A stretch of 64,000 nt of DNA from Rhizobium glycinendophyticum (lineage in GTDB: Bacteria; Pseudomonadota; Alphaproteobacteria; Rhizobiales; Rhizobiaceae). Shown here piece by piece: positions 36,848 through 45,207 of this stretch; positions within the stretch are counted from its first letter, which is position 1, and every line of letters begins with the position of its first letter. The DNA lies in contig NZ_VFYP01000001.1 of assembly GCF_006443685.1 (NCBI RefSeq), positions 992,001 through 1,056,000 on the forward strand. Reading direction: 5' to 3'. The notes below the pieces were generated by a model that saw only the letters and a list, made by a program, of their open reading frames with translations, was not told the DNA's origin and did not search any database. A program made the translations under genes and the position numbers.

Positions 36848-37191
36848 CAATGAGACACCGTGTTTGACAGCGTGTTCATGACGATCACGCCTGCAATGAT
36901 CAGTCCCATGCCGGCAAAGGCCGCAAGATCAAGGCTTTGCTTTAAGACGAAGACGCTGACCAGCGCCGTGAGCACGATGCCGAGCCCGCTCCACATGGCA
37001 TAGGCAATGCCGAGCGGCAGCTGCTTGAGCGCCTGCGACAGGAGATAGAAGGACGCCACGTAGAAGACCACCATGCCGAACGTCGGCAGCAACTTGGTGA
37101 ACTGCGCCGATTTCTGCAGCAGCGTCGTTCCGATGACTTCGAACAGGATCGCGACTGCAAGCGCGGCATAGGCAGTTAGAACAGGGTTCAT
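36847..37191 (-). CDS. Small multidrug resistance (SMR) efflux protein
   Basis: A 114-residue, four-TM protein of the EmrE/QacE family. The essential membrane Glu is present in AVAILFEVIGTTLLQKS (TM1), and YAMWSGLGIVLTALVSVFVL covers the conserved TM3 region. It exchanges protons for quaternary or lipophilic cations, or guanidinium in related members. It is the first gene of an operon with its TetR repressor. Confidence 0.94.
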   Translation of the reverse strand: MNPVLTAYAALAVAILFEVIGTTLLQKSAQFTKLLPTFGMVVFYVASFYLLSQALKQLPLGIAYAMWSGLGIVLTALVSVFVLKQSLDLAAFAGMGLIIAGVIVMNTLSNTVSH

Positions 37192-37221
37192 GACGGCGCT
37201 CCGGATTGGACCGCCCAAAAC

Positions 37222-37239
37222 ATACCGTATGGTCGGTAT
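37222..37239. promoter_or_regulatory. TetR-type operator upstream of the SMR/tetR operon
   Basis: ATACCG (37222-37227), TATGGT and CGGTAT (37234-37239) form an inverted repeat 31 bases before the SMR start codon. The central part also contains a second partial palindrome (ATACCGTAT), the nested look typical of TetR/QacR-like operators. It is the obvious binding site for the adjacent TetR protein. Confidence 0.78.
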
Positions 37240-37272
37240 CTTTTCAAGGTGTCGCCTATTCCCTTGTGTCTT

Positions 37273-37959
37273 TCAGCCCGGCAGGGGGAACAGCGCCAGA
37301 AACTGCCGCTCGCCCTCGCGTGAGAAGCGGATGATGCGGCTGTCCTCAACGCGGCGCGCTTGGCCTTTGTCGAGAAAATGCGAAAGAAGTGCCGCGCCGA
37401 GTGTGCCCGCGAGATGTGTCCGCCGCTCGCTCCAGTCGAGGCAGGCCCGGCAGAGCGGACGGCGCCGGGCCCTGAGGCTGCCGATATCGAAGCCCCGTGC
37501 TCTCAGCAGGCGCTCGCCCTCAGCTGTCAGTGTCAGCGCTTCGTCCTCGGCTTTGATCGCGCCTTGGGCAATCAGGCTGTCCAGCATCCGCACGCCATAA
37601 TCGCCGGCGAGATGGTCGTAGCAGATCCGCGCTTTCCGCAATTCCGGCTCCTTCGGCCCGATCCGGTGCCGCAGCGCCCCACGGCTTGCGGCAAAACCCA
37701 TCAAGCTCTCGATCATCGCGCCAACCTCGTCATCGGCCAGTGCGAAATAGCGGTGCCGCCCCTGCTTGCGCGGCAACAGCAAACCGCCCTCCTGCAGTTT
37801 TGCCAGATGCGAACTCGCCGTCTGGACCGTCACCCCCGCCGCCCCCGCCAGCTCGGTCGCCGTCAGTGCCTTGCCGCCGAGAAGCGCGAGCAGCATGTTC
37901 GATCGTGCCGGATCGCCGATCAGCGCCGCGATGCGTGCAATGTCGGGACCTTCCGCCAT
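37273..37959 (-). CDS. ArsR-family winged-helix regulator
   Basis: A 228-residue regulator. The first about 95 residues are an ArsR-type winged helix (LTATELAGAAGVTVQTASSH, then KQGRHRYFALAD). The rest is a domain with CYDHLAGDYGVRMLD and CRACLDWSERRTHLAGTLG that I have seen in rhizobial ArsR-like proteins but cannot name. No metal-binding ELCVC motif is present, so metals are not the likely signal. It is divergent from the NIPSNAP/ABM pair with two identical operator-like palindromes between. Confidence 0.88.
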   Translation of the reverse strand: MAEGPDIARIAALIGDPARSNMLLALLGGKALTATELAGAAGVTVQTASSHLAKLQEGGLLLPRKQGRHRYFALADDEVGAMIESLMGFAASRGALRHRIGPKEPELRKARICYDHLAGDYGVRMLDSLIAQGAIKAEDEALTLTAEGERLLRARGFDIGSLRARRRPLCRACLDWSERRTHLAGTLGAALLSHFLDKGQARRVEDSRIIRFSREGERQFLALFPLPG

Positions 37960-38011
37960 GATGTCCTCCGGTTGTTTCTGGCAGCATTATCGCTCCCAAC
38001 TGTAGCAGATG

Positions 38012-38029
38012 CTTCGATGGTCGTCGAAG
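38012..38029. promoter_or_regulatory. Operator copy 1 for the ArsR-like regulator
   Basis: CTTCGA-TGGTCG-TCGAAG: 6-bp inverted arms around 6 bases. The same arms and spacer length recur at 38056-38073, 44 bases further on, about four helical turns. Both sit in the spacer between the divergent regulator and NIPSNAP genes. Confidence 0.78.
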
Positions 38030-38055
38030 TGTGCTATTTATTGGCTCGCCTGAAA

Positions 38056-38073
38056 CTTCGATCCCGATCGAAG
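38056..38073. promoter_or_regulatory. Operator copy 2 for the ArsR-like regulator
   Basis: CTTCGA-TCCCGA-TCGAAG, with one further base pair making the arms 7 bp in this copy. It lies 54 bases upstream of the NIPSNAP start codon and is the proximal site for that promoter. Confidence 0.8.
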
Positions 38074-38127
38074 CATCACCCGGTGCCGTCATGCCAGAAC
38101 CGCCTCGTCATCAACGAGGACGCTTTC

Positions 38128-38457
38128 ATGATCACCTGCATCATCCGCTATCACATCGACCCGTTCGGCCGCGACGACTTCGCAACTTACGCCCGCAACT
38201 GGGGCGAGGCGATCCCCCGCTGCGGCGCCGATCTCATCGGCTATTTCGCCCCGCATGAGGGATCGGCGACCACCGCCTATGGCATCTACAACATCGAAAA
38301 CCTCGCAGCCTACGAGGCCTATCGCACAAGGCTCGCCGCCGATCCCCTCGGCAGGGCCAACTACGAATTTGCCAGGAACGCCCGCTTCATCCTGAAGGAA
38401 GACCGGCTCTTCCTCAAAAACGTCTCGCATCCGCCGTCCCGGACGCTGCAGCCATGA
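38128..38457 (+). CDS. NIPSNAP family protein
   Basis: A 109-residue dimeric ferredoxin-like fold protein with the NIPSNAP pattern: ITCIIRYHIDPFGRDDFATY at the start, LIGYFAPHEGS in the middle and RFILKEDRLFLK near the end. The reaction is unknown. It is co-translated with the following monooxygenase-like gene through an ATGA overlap and probably repressed by the divergent ArsR-like protein. Confidence 0.9.
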   Translation: MITCIIRYHIDPFGRDDFATYARNWGEAIPRCGADLIGYFAPHEGSATTAYGIYNIENLAAYEAYRTRLAADPLGRANYEFARNARFILKEDRLFLKNVSHPPSRTLQP

Positions 38458-38798
38458 TCGCCGTCATCTTCGAAGTCACGCCCTTCATCGGCGAGCGCCA
38501 CCGTTACCTCGATCTCGCCGGCGACTTGCGCAGGCAACTGGAGGCGACCGACGGCTTCATCTCCGTCGAACGCTTCGAAAGCCTCACGACCCGGGGAAAA
38601 CTGCTCTCGCTGTCCTTCTGGCGCGACGAAGACGCCGTCCGCCGCTGGCGCGAGACGCCCGACCATCGCGCCGCGCAAGGGGCAGGTCGCGGCGGCTTGC
38701 TTGCTGATTACCGGCTGCGTGTCGCCCATGTGCTGCGCGATTACGGGCTTGCTGAACGTGAGGAGGCGCCTGAGGACAGCCGGGCGAGGCATGGCTGA
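38454..38798 (+). CDS. Antibiotic biosynthesis monooxygenase (ABM) domain protein
   Basis: A 114-residue protein of the ABM fold: IAVIFEVTPFIGERHRYLDL, then FISVERFESLT, then SFWRDEDAVRRWRETPDHR. Such proteins are cofactor-free quinol oxygenases, haem-degrading enzymes or simple ligand binders. Fold similarity to the upstream NIPSNAP protein suggests that the two may act together or arose from a common unit. The ATG at 38454 overlaps the upstream stop. Confidence 0.9.
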   Translation: MIAVIFEVTPFIGERHRYLDLAGDLRRQLEATDGFISVERFESLTTRGKLLSLSFWRDEDAVRRWRETPDHRAAQGAGRGGLLADYRLRVAHVLRDYGLAEREEAPEDSRARHG

Positions 38799-38918
38799 GC
38801 GCGGGTGGCGGTTCCGGCCTTGAGCCCGCCTGGCAATGAAGATAATCCGTTCCGGCCACCACCTCGCCGCCCCGACTGTTTTGTCGGAACGGGGACCAAC
38901 GCCATTTCGGAAACCTCC

Positions 38919-39341
38919 ATGACCGTCCGGCTCCGCCCCCACCATCTCCTATGCATGCTGACCTATGTCGGCAAAGGCTATTCGCCGGCCTTCGTCGAGA
39001 ATTACGAAGCGATCGCCGCCCGTCTGTCGTCCGGCGAGGAGATCGAGCTGGTGGCCGGGCCGGACGATATCTGTGCACCGCTGACCGCAGATGCAAAGGC
39101 CCATTGCCATGGACCGAGCGTCGTGGAGCGCGACCACGAGGCGGCCGTCGCCGTCGCCCGCCTGCTCGGCAGCCCGCTGCCGCTCGGCGCCCGCATCACG
39201 CCAACCCCGGCTCTCCTCTCCCGCCTCAGAAAAACCTTCGCCACCGGAGAGATCCGCACCGCCTGTTCCGGCTGCGAATGGTCGGGGCTTTGCGATCATG
39301 TAGCAGACGGTGGTTATGTCGGCGTGCGGGTGGAGATGTAG
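38919..39341 (+). CDS. DUF1284 cysteine-rich protein
   Basis: A 140-residue protein starting TVRLRPHHLLCMLTYVGKGY, with further conserved Cys at DDIC, AHCHGPS and a final CSGCEWSGLCDHVA. The Cys spacing suggests an iron-sulfur cluster or metal site; the family is a predicted metal-binding protein of unknown reaction. The longer frame from 38805 is rejected since conservation begins at this ATG. Confidence 0.85.
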   Translation: MTVRLRPHHLLCMLTYVGKGYSPAFVENYEAIAARLSSGEEIELVAGPDDICAPLTADAKAHCHGPSVVERDHEAAVAVARLLGSPLPLGARITPTPALLSRLRKTFATGEIRTACSGCEWSGLCDHVADGGYVGVRVEM

Positions 39342-39354
39342 GCTGGTGACTTCC

Positions 39355-39401
39355 CTTCTCCCGCCTGCGGGGAGAAGGTGCCCGAAGGGCGGATGAGGGG
39401 C
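39355..39401. repeat. RIME-type palindromic repeat
   Basis: CTTCTCCCGCCTGCGGGGAG and the following GGTGCCCGAAGGGCGGATGAGG form two adjacent hairpins, the shape of rhizobial intergenic mosaic elements. Related copies lie in inverted arrangement at 57303-57467. It sits just after the DUF1284 stop codon. Confidence 0.75.
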
Positions 39402-39465
39402 AGATGCCCCAGCAGATGACACGTCCGGCGACCTCTGGCAGACTGCCCCCCCCTGGAGGCCCATC

Positions 39466-39843
39466 ATGATCACCCTCGACACCCTGCGCCAGATCATTCT
39501 CGCTCTGCCGACAACGGAGGAAACCACCTCCTGGGGATCGCCCTCGTTCAAGGTCAACGGCAAGGCCATGCTCTTCTGGAACCCGACCCATGACTGTCCG
39601 GTCTTCAAGGTGCCCTTCGAGGAGCGCGACCACCTGATCGAGATCGATCCCGACACCTTCTTCACCACCGACCACCACCGGCCGCACCCGATGGTGCTCG
39701 CCCACCCTAATCACCTCGACATCGAATGGGCGCGGGAAAACCTCACCCGCGTCTGGCGGGCGCAGGCCAAGAAGGCGGTGGTGAAGGCTTGGGATGCCGG
39801 GCGGTGGCGGGCTTTTCTCCCCGGCGGGGAAGGTGGCGCGTAG
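39466..39843 (+). CDS. MmcQ/YjbR family protein
   Basis: A 125-residue protein with the YjbR pattern: a conserved TSWGSPSFKVNGKAMLFWN, then KVPFEERDHLIEIDPDTFF, then PHPMVLAHPNHLDIEW and a C-terminal helix. YjbR has a DNA-binding-like fold but no proven function. It lies behind a RIME repeat and converges with the next hypothetical gene. Confidence 0.88.
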   Translation: MITLDTLRQIILALPTTEETTSWGSPSFKVNGKAMLFWNPTHDCPVFKVPFEERDHLIEIDPDTFFTTDHHRPHPMVLAHPNHLDIEWARENLTRVWRAQAKKAVVKAWDAGRWRAFLPGGEGGA

Positions 39844-39881
39844 TGCCGGATGAGGACCGCTCCCTCCGGCCGGTCGCTTCC

Positions 39882-40448
39882 TCAGCAAGGAGATTTGGTC
39901 CTGCTCCGGGGATATGCCTGCAGGCTCTTCCAGGCTGAATGAATTTCCCTCCTAGAGACCTGACCCGGCTCAAATGTCAGTACACGAGCAGGAGTTCCGG
40001 AGCAGGCTCTTTTAATGACTATGTTCACGGGACCATGGATGAAGACGTAACGGCCAAGATCGACGCAGTTTGGCTGACCTGTTTCGATGGGGGTGCCGTC
40101 TGCTGCGCATCGATTGGGGTACGTGAAAATCTCTGCCGTTGCATTGAGCCGGCTGAGAGCAGCGCTCTCGCTAAAGATCTCCCAAACGAAGTAAGATGCT
40201 ATCGCGACGATGGCGAAAAAGGTGCCCACTCGGATCAGGCCGACAGTCACACGTGGTCCATCGCAGTCATCCCGCGAAGTTGGCTTGCGGAACTTACGCG
40301 ACAATTCCAATTGTTTTGGACTTTGCGCAGATGAATTCGAGCTAAACGCGATCGCTTGCGCAGCGCCTTCAGTGATGGGTGGTCGAGAAGAGCTTGGGGC
40401 AAGCGGTTCTCCTGTCGCTGGCTTGTAACCACGACAACAGTGCTTCAT
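39882..40448 (-). CDS. Hypothetical single-span membrane protein
   Basis: A frame of 188 residues from an ATG at 40448. The first 75 residues are polar and Ser/Pro-rich, then one TM helix (VGTFFAIVAIASYFVWEIF), then a likely extracytoplasmic domain with four Cys. No family is recognised. The plus strand of the same region is also open (39939-40334), but that product is Cys-rich and has no domain features, so the minus-strand frame is preferred. No strong ribosome binding site was found, and the start could be internal. Confidence 0.4.
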   Translation of the reverse strand: MKHCCRGYKPATGEPLAPSSSRPPITEGAAQAIAFSSNSSAQSPKQLELSRKFRKPTSRDDCDGPRVTVGLIRVGTFFAIVAIASYFVWEIFSESAALSRLNATAEIFTYPNRCAADGTPIETGQPNCVDLGRYVFIHGPVNIVIKRACSGTPARVLTFEPGQVSRREIHSAWKSLQAYPRSRTKSPC

Positions 40449-40542
40449 GCAGTGGTTGCCTGCAAGCGGCGTTTCTACTTTTCGGGATCGTCTGCCCCCC
40501 ATCCCACCCCCGCACAAATTCTCTCCCCCTCTTCACGCTTCA

Positions 40543-41738
<1,196 letters not shown>

Positions 41739-41816
41739 GGTTGCAGCCGGTGAAGACAATTGGCGCCTGCCGATCACGCTGGCGCCAATCCCCGGCACGA
41801 CATGTCGGCAATGCCG

Positions 41817-41905
41817 CGTCATCCTCGGCCCCCGTGCCGAGGATCTGCCAAGGTTAAATAAAAATCAAAGGGTTGTAGATGCTCGGGGCAAGCCCGAGCA
41901 TGACG
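41817..41905. repeat. Inverted pair of rhizobial palindromic elements
   Basis: Two palindromes of about 29 bp face each other: 41817-41846 (core ATCCTCGG ... CCGAGGAT) and 41877-41905 (core ATGCTCGGG ... CCCGAGCAT). Both carry the same CGTCAT edge on the outside. The pair is of the same family as 62709-62834. The remaining 261-bp gap between ccrM and the SnoaL-like gene shows nothing else. Confidence 0.7.
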
Positions 41906-41999
41906 AACGAGAAGGCCGGCGCCTTCTTTCAACGACCACCCTGTTCCCAGTCGCGCGTTTTCTCGTTGGGTATGGCGCCGAAGGCGGCCGACGTGACCC

Positions 42000-42362
42000 T
42001 CAGACTTTATAGTCGGTCACATCCACCGAGATGATCTTGCCTTCATCGTTGAAGGTGATCGTCTCCTCACCGAAACGCACAAGCGGCTCGCCCGTCTCCG
42101 AATGCGTCGCCTTCAGCCGCCACACGGCCCGCGCCGCCATCGGCGACACCGCCTCGGTCAGTTCATCGACGGCCACTTGGTCGGGATAGGTCTCGAAATA
42201 GCGCCGGAACGCCGCCATGATCTCGGTCTTGCCGGAGAGCTGGCCGACCTTCACCGATCCATAGACGGCATCCTCGGCAAAGAAGGCGTCGATCGTGTCG
42301 AAGTCGAGCGCATTGATCGCCTCGTGGAAAGTGCGGGCAGCAGAAACGGGATCGAAAGACAT
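42000..42362 (-). CDS. SnoaL-like/NTF2-like protein
   Basis: A 120-residue cone-shaped alpha+beta fold protein. The pattern is ARTFHEAINALDFDTIDAFF, then GKTEIMAAFRRYFETYPD and a final strand pair ETITFNDEGKIISVDVTDY. Members are small isomerases, hydratases or ligand binders; no catalytic residues can be assigned. It stands alone on the minus strand. Confidence 0.87.
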   Translation of the reverse strand: MSFDPVSAARTFHEAINALDFDTIDAFFAEDAVYGSVKVGQLSGKTEIMAAFRRYFETYPDQVAVDELTEAVSPMAARAVWRLKATHSETGEPLVRFGEETITFNDEGKIISVDVTDYKV

Positions 42363-42494
42363 GAATTCTCCGGAGACGGCTTAAGAGCAGGTGAGGGGCG
42401 GGAAGAGCAGGCGCGGAATCGGCGCCTGCCTTTGTGACGAGTTTACCGTATCTAGTCACAGGGAACAGTTTCGGACAAGCCGATGGCCGTAACA

Positions 42495-42613
42495 CCGCTT
42501 CACACATAAGCGGACGTAACGTCAGTCGATCGACGCCGACCGCAAACAATTCGGTCGTTCGCGACCGAACTGGCGCGGGTTGGGGTCCGCCAACTCCACC
42601 CGCGCCTATTTTT
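42495..42613 (+). ncRNA. Candidate trans-encoded small RNA (3' part)
   Basis: A plus-strand series of hairpins in a gap where both flanking genes are on the minus strand: CCGCTT/AAGCGG (42495-42513); TTCGGTCG/CGACCGAA around a TTCG loop (42550-42569); and GGCGCGGGT (42572-42580) with ACCCGCGCC (42598-42606) followed by TATTTTT (42607-42613). The last is a strong intrinsic terminator that no protein gene needs in this direction. The 5' end and promoter were not identified, so the RNA may begin up to about 60 bases earlier. No known RNA family was matched. Confidence 0.55.
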
Positions 42614-42633
42614 CCCAACTTATGAGACGCCGA

Positions 42634-43245
42634 TCAAACCTCGACGCCCAGCGCCCGCAGATCCGCCTTCAGCTGTTCGGCGCCGGTAAAATGCACGGCC
42701 TGCCAGCCGGCAGCGCGGGCACCTTCGACGTTCGGGAGGCTATCGTCGATGAAGACGCTGTGCGCCGGCTCCAGGCCGAAATCCGTGGCATGACGCTGAT
42801 AGATCGCCACATCCGGCTTGATCAGGCCCACTTCGCCTGACACCGTGACACCGCGTGGTGCATTCAGGAACGGATACATCTTTCGGGCTTCGGCAAAAGT
42901 ATCGGCAGCGAAATTGGTCAGCATTGTCACGTCATGGCCGGCCTCGATCAGTCCCGTCATGACGGCGACGCTGTCCTCATAGGCATGCGGCACCATTTCG
43001 GACCAGTAGCGGCGAAAGGCGCGGATCTGCTCCTCGTGCTCCGGAAATTCGTCGATCAGCAGGTCTTCGGCCTCCGCCCAACTGCGGCCGCGATCCTGCT
43101 CGATGTTCCAGTCATGGGTGCAGACGGTCGCGAAGAATTCCGCCCGTTCGTCCGGATCGGGGATGATCCGCTGAAACGGCAGGTTCGGATCGTAATGGAT
43201 CAGCACCTTGCCAATGTCGAAGACGATGTGGCGAATCTCGGTCAT
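42634..43245 (-). CDS. HAD-IA family hydrolase
   Basis: A 203-residue HAD-fold protein. Motif I is HIVFDIGKVLIHYD: the nucleophilic Asp is present, but the usual second Asp is Gly, as in the YihX-type group. Later motifs TMLTNFA, LIKPDVAIY and VFIDDSLPNVEGA are normal. The substrate is unknown. Its start is 3 bases after the mutY stop, so the two are one operon. Confidence 0.9.
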   Translation of the reverse strand: MTEIRHIVFDIGKVLIHYDPNLPFQRIIPDPDERAEFFATVCTHDWNIEQDRGRSWAEAEDLLIDEFPEHEEQIRAFRRYWSEMVPHAYEDSVAVMTGLIEAGHDVTMLTNFAADTFAEARKMYPFLNAPRGVTVSGEVGLIKPDVAIYQRHATDFGLEPAHSVFIDDSLPNVEGARAAGWQAVHFTGAEQLKADLRALGVEV

Positions 43246-43248
43246 GTT

Positions 43249-44334
43249 TTATCCCTTGGAAGTTGGAAAGGCCGTTGGAATAGCCGCCACAATTGCCTTC
43301 TTCATGACAGTCGGCAGCGCTTCCCCATCAAGTTCCACAACGGGAACCCAGAAACCGTGATCGCCCGCAGGCAGGTTGATCGGTCCGGCCCTGAAAATCG
43401 AGAGCCTCAGTTCGAAATGGGTGAAGACGTGGCTGATCGCGCCGGCCGGCTGCCAGTCGGCGGGGAAGGGGGCGGCGTCGGTGCCGGTTTCGCCATCCTG
43501 CCGCGACGTCCAGTCCGTCGTGGGCACTTCCGTCATGCCGCCCAGCAGCCCGCTTTCCGCCCGCTTGCGCAGCAACAGCCGCCCATCCCGGTCGACCGCG
43601 ATGAAAGCGGCCCCCAGCCGCACAGGCTTTGCCTTCTTCGCCGCCTTGACCGGAAAGCGCTCCGGTTCGTCGGAGGCAAGCGCCATGCAGGCATCATTGA
43701 ACGGACAGAGCGCGCAGGCCGGGCGCTTCGGCGTACAGATCGTCGCGCCCAGATCCATCATCGCTTGGGCAAAATCGCCCGGCCGGTCGGTCGGGGTGAG
43801 TTCGGCCACCTTCGCCTTCATCTGCGGCTTCGACCCCGGCAGCGGCGCATCGATGGCAAAGAGCCGCGAGATCACCCGCTCCACATTGCCGTCCATGACC
43901 GCCGAAGGACGATTGAAGGCAATCGCAGCGACCGCCGCCGAGGTATAGTCGCCGATGCCGGGCAGCGCCCGCAAACCCTCTTCCGTGTCGGGGAAGACGC
44001 CGGCATGTTGAAAGGCCACGGCTTCTGCGCATTTCTTCAGATTGCGCGCCCGGGCGTAATAGCCGAGCCCCGCCCAGGCGGCCATGACATCCTCGCTCGG
44101 CGCCTCAGCCAGATCCGTCACCGTCGGCCAGCGCTCAATGAACTTGGCAAAATAGGCCTTCACTGCCGCAACCGTCGTCTGCTGCAGCATCACCTCCGAC
44201 ATCCAGATGTGATAGGGATCCGGGGTCACACCCTGTTTTGAGGCATGAGGTGAGATTCGCCACGGCAATTCACGGTGGTGGCGGTCATACCAGGACAACA
44301 ATGTGCGGGCATCCGGCTTCGTCTTGTGATGCAT
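43249..44334 (-). CDS. mutY: A/G-specific adenine DNA glycosylase
   Basis: A 361-residue repair enzyme that removes adenine opposite 8-oxoguanine. The helix-hairpin-helix and catalytic Asp region ALPGIGDYTSAAVAAIAFN, the [4Fe-4S] cluster CTPKRPACALCPFNDAC (C-x6-C-x2-C-x5-C) and a C-terminal Nudix-like 8-oxoG recognition domain (HVFTHFELRLSIF) are all visible. The ATG at 44334 begins the conserved part; the frame continues to 44364 without support. It is divergent from dciA across a 160-bp spacer. Confidence 0.96.
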   Translation of the reverse strand: MHHKTKPDARTLLSWYDRHHRELPWRISPHASKQGVTPDPYHIWMSEVMLQQTTVAAVKAYFAKFIERWPTVTDLAEAPSEDVMAAWAGLGYYARARNLKKCAEAVAFQHAGVFPDTEEGLRALPGIGDYTSAAVAAIAFNRPSAVMDGNVERVISRLFAIDAPLPGSKPQMKAKVAELTPTDRPGDFAQAMMDLGATICTPKRPACALCPFNDACMALASDEPERFPVKAAKKAKPVRLGAAFIAVDRDGRLLLRKRAESGLLGGMTEVPTTDWTSRQDGETGTDAAPFPADWQPAGAISHVFTHFELRLSIFRAGPINLPAGDHGFWVPVVELDGEALPTVMKKAIVAAIPTAFPTSKG

Positions 44335-44494
44335 TCCGTTTCCGTCTACCTCTGTCCGAAACATGGGCCATGTCTTCTATGCATCTATTCGACAGACCGC
44401 CGGCTGAAAACAATCTTGCAGTCTTCCCTGTCGTTTTGTCTCGCGCCCGGGCAATGCCTGCCGAACACATGCGCTTGAACAGGATCGGTTGACC

Positions 44495-45016
44495 ATGGAA
44501 AGCCGCAGTTTCACCCGCAAGGGTGCCAACCAGATCTCCGAAATTGCCAATGGCATCGTCGATCCGGTGCTGGCGCGCCGCGCCGGCATCAATACGGCGC
44601 TTCTCGGCTCCTGGGAGGATATTGTCGGCGAAAGTTTTGCCGATTGCACCCGACCGGAAAAGATCGCCTGGCCCAGGCGCGGCGATCTTGCCGAAGACGG
44701 TGGTCACCGTCCGGGTGTGTTGACCATCGCCTGCGAAGGCGCCCGGGCGCTTTTCCTCTCTCACGCCCAGGGCGAACTGATCGCCCGCATCAACGGCTTT
44801 TTCGGCTATCCCGCCATCGGCCAGATCCGCATCCTGCAGAAACCGGTCTCCAATGCCGCCCTGCGCCGCCCGGTCCCGAAGAAGTTGCAGGGCGAAAAGG
44901 CGCGGCATCTGGAAACCCTTATGGAGGGGATCGAAAGCGACAGCCTGCGCCGCGCAATCGAGCGCCTCGGCACGGCGGTTCTGTCCCGCTCCAAGGGTCC
45001 GAGCGGCCCTCGCTGA
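44495..45016 (+). CDS. DUF721 family protein (DciA-like)
   Basis: A 173-residue protein with the DUF721 core: GSWEDIVGESFADCTRPEKI, then LTIACEGARALFLSHAQGEL and INGFFGYPAIGQIRILQKP. DUF721 proteins are related to DciA, the ancestral loader or chaperone of the DnaB helicase. The ATG at 44495 is preferred over the TTG at 44489. In Rhizobiaceae this gene is normally followed by dsbA and smc; here an about 11.4-kb block intervenes. Confidence 0.88.
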   Translation: MESRSFTRKGANQISEIANGIVDPVLARRAGINTALLGSWEDIVGESFADCTRPEKIAWPRRGDLAEDGGHRPGVLTIACEGARALFLSHAQGELIARINGFFGYPAIGQIRILQKPVSNAALRRPVPKKLQGEKARHLETLMEGIESDSLRRAIERLGTAVLSRSKGPSGPR

Positions 45017-45086
45017 GGCGCGGGCCAGGTCTTTATCAACCCTGAAAGCCAGCGCGGTCGACTGCTTTTCAAGGGAAAACGAAAAT

Positions 45087-45099
45087 GCTGCACTGCAGC
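45087..45099. promoter_or_regulatory. PhaR-type palindrome upstream of the SulP genes
   Basis: GCTGCACTGCAGC, a 13-bp palindrome with the core CTGC-N3-GCAG, the form recognised by PhaR (regulator of polyhydroxybutyrate granule genes) in Paracoccus and rhizobia. It lies 109 bases before the first SulP start codon. The reverse complement of exactly this 13-mer occurs at 56297-56309, upstream of the outer-membrane protein gene of the same block. Further downstream in this spacer are a palindrome (GGCTGATCAGCC, 45111-45122) and a GC hairpin (45169-45186). Confidence 0.55.
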
Positions 45100-45207
45100 G
45101 ACCTTTTCTGGGCTGATCAGCCAGGTGCCGTTGCTGCCGATCGTAAGTGAGGTTTACCAATATGGGAACGCCCCGGTTGCGGGGCGCCTCCTGTATGAGA
45201 TGCCCAG

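Noticed and set aside
39939-40334. 131-codon plus-strand frame opposite the hypothetical membrane protein
   Set aside because: Cys-rich, no hydrophobic or domain pattern; the minus frame has a clear TM helix and was preferred, though at low confidence.
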